From NCBI GenBank assembly GCA_016764415.1, contig JAESRY010000076.1, positions 1,737-7,974 of the forward strand: a stretch of 6,238 nucleotides of DNA, written 5' to 3'. Position numbers and translations under genes: made by a program. Source of the stretch: Cycloclasticus sp. Its GTDB lineage: Bacteria > Pseudomonadota > Gammaproteobacteria > Methylococcales > Cycloclasticaceae. Numbering within the stretch: position 1 is the first letter of the stretch; each line of letters begins with the position of its first letter. Shown piece after piece: positions 4,923-6,238 of this stretch. The notes beneath the pieces were generated by a model. It searched no databases and was not told the origin of the DNA. It saw only the letters and a list, made by a program, of their open reading frames with translations.

Positions 4923-6238
4923 CTAATTGTGCTGTTTGCTGATGAAGTCTATGACTTTTTGTTGGCAGTCATCGGTATTTTCATGAAGGATGCCGTGTCG
5001 TCCGGAACTTATCCAGTGGTAATCAACGCTACTACTGCCTATACGGTTTAATATATCAGCCATACTGGATGGTTCGACGACGGGGTCATTGTCGGCCTGT
5101 ATGAGTAAAGCTGGGCAAGTTAGTTTTTTTAATCGTAATTTCGTTTTATCGATTAAAACTAATAACTGATGAATAGATGCAATCGGAATGTTTTTATAAT
5201 TTAAATGCGGGTGCTCAGGGTTGTTATCTTTAAACGGTAAGAAGCCGTCGTAGCCACTAAATTTTTGTATTAGTTTGTTGGCGGTAGCTGCAATTTTAAC
5301 GAATTGAACTAAAGGGTCTTTAAATGAAACAGGTGTCGAACAGGCGATGACAGACCGTATTTTGTTATGCTTGTTTGAGGCGCACATCAGTGCCAATAAA
5401 CTACCACTTGAAAACCCAACTAAATGTACATTTTCACTGTGACAATGTGCGATTTTTATACTTTGTCGAACGGACTGGCGCCAATCTTACCACGTTCGTT
5501 GATGCAAGTCCCACGGTGTGGTTCCATGTCCTTTGAGCCGACAGCCGATGACAAAATAGCCTAGGTTCTGAAGTTTAACGCCCAATTGTTTAAGTTCAGC
5601 AGGCGTTGAAAGTAAACCATGAATTAGCACAACACTGTGACCATTGGCATTCTTTGGTTTCAATAGATACGGTAGGCAACTTTCTTCATCTATTCGTTGT
5701 TGTTGATTAATTTCTAGGTGTTTATCATCTTGGAATTGGGCCAGGTCCCAATGGTATTCAAGTATTTCATCTTCTAATAAACTGTCCGCAAAAACACCTA
5801 TATTTTTATCAACTTTAAACGCAAGGCTGGCCTTTATGGCTGATGTTAATTGGGGGATTACTGCCACTTCATTCGCATAGACAGCCATTGGGTTTTTATA
5901 ACGTATGCTATCAAAATCGTGCTCAGTTCTAAGGTGTTCGGTAAAATGGTAAACGCCTGCTGAAGGCTTCAATAAATTTGCCGTATAAGCGCTTCGAAGA
6001 AACTGGTTAAAGGTTTCACTTTTGGTCATTATTAAATTTCTATAGATAGAAGGATTTTTAATCGTCCTATGTAAATGTAACGTCTTATCTTTTTGTAAGT
6101 GTTTAATGGCGAAGTAAATCAGCTGGTGCAACGTTCTTTTATTGATTTGAGATCTACCTTTATTAACGAAACGCATAATGAATGAGGCTGCAATATGGGC
6201 GATATTGATGGTGACGTTTTTGTATATCGCGTGCATAT
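4923..6238 (-). pseudogene. Alpha/beta-fold hydrolase (lipase/esterase-like), interrupted by one in-frame TAA; 5' end beyond the window
   Basis: One continuous frame on the - strand reads as an alpha/beta hydrolase on both sides of a single TAA at 5487-5489. Counting from the first ATG in the window (6236), the oxyanion-hole motif is VVLIHGLLSTP (H206, G207), followed by LKGHGTTPWDL (234-244). The stop takes codon 250. Translation continued in the same frame gives DWRQSV, the nucleophile elbow LVGFSSGS (Ser276), the probable acid in ADNDPVV (Asp384) and the catalytic His in SGRHGILHE (His414), ending at residue 437. The full Ser-Asp-His set is thus present, but the first fragment alone lacks all three. 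The 157-residue downstream frame would begin at a TTG (codon 281) after the nucleophile, so it is not a plausible gene. The N-terminal ~180 residues are not hydrolase; they weakly recall the end of a PlsB-like acyltransferase (NPMAVYANEVAVIP). The frame is open at the right edge, so the start may lie outside. Nonsense mutation, sequencing error and readthrough are all possible. Confidence 0.75.
5487..5489 (-). other. Premature TAA codon inside the hydrolase frame
   Basis: The local context is ACG TGG TAA GAT TGG, read Thr-Trp-stop-Asp-Trp. As I recall, relatives carry a W-x-D-W pattern here, often with Gln or Glu at x. A single base change (CAA or GAA to TAA) would therefore explain the stop. 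Frame is kept on both sides and no other in-frame stop or indel is seen across 437 codons, which argues for a recent event or a base-call error. Confidence 0.85.

Noticed and set aside
4923..5396. A 157-residue frame that could be called as an independent small hydrolase gene
   Set aside because: It would start at a TTG just downstream of the nucleophile Ser276 and would lack the oxyanion motif. It is in the same frame as the upstream fragment, so it is the 3' part of one interrupted gene.
5487..5489. TAA read as a sense codon (code reassignment)
   Set aside because: UAA reassignment is not established in bacteria of this type, and other genes here end normally in TAA or TAG. A mutation or base-call error is simpler.

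Overview
The window looks like chromosomal DNA of an AT-leaning gammaproteobacterium. PilZ ends in THTM as in Pseudomonas, its tatD-family neighbour closely resembles E. coli YcfH, and CysZ matches the gammaproteobacterial family. This mix suggests a marine or Pseudomonas/Oceanospirillales/Cellvibrionales-type organism, but the genus cannot be fixed from the sequence. There is no tRNA, rRNA, insertion sequence, CRISPR array or phage gene. No gap exceeds about 105 bases.

Layout. The left end (1-1141, + strand) is the tail of what is commonly the tmk-holB-pilZ-tatD cluster: a 5'-truncated pilZ, an intrinsic-terminator-like hairpin, and a complete TatD-family metallohydrolase gene. Facing it across a compact two-way hairpin is a 542-residue MinD/ParA-type ATPase on the - strand. 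Its first ~260 residues are clearly FleN/FlhG-like. Its last ~280 residues are an unusual extension with a Pro-rich linker, three 40-residue repeats and a terminal coiled coil. A 103-base divergent intergenic region with a small palindrome separates it from cysZ (+ strand). cysZ overlaps the 3' end of mtaB (- strand) by 9 bases. Upstream of mtaB on the same strand, 35 bases away, lies a long alpha/beta-hydrolase reading frame that runs off the right edge and is split by one in-frame TAA codon.

The functions are mostly housekeeping: type IV pilus assembly (PilZ), a TatD-family nuclease/deacylase, sulfate uptake (CysZ) and the ms2t6A tRNA modification (MtaB). The two items that stand out are the orphan FleN/FlhG-like ATPase with its repeat-bearing tail, which could be an undescribed positioning factor, and the nonsense-interrupted hydrolase, whose catalytic residues are otherwise intact on both sides of the stop.
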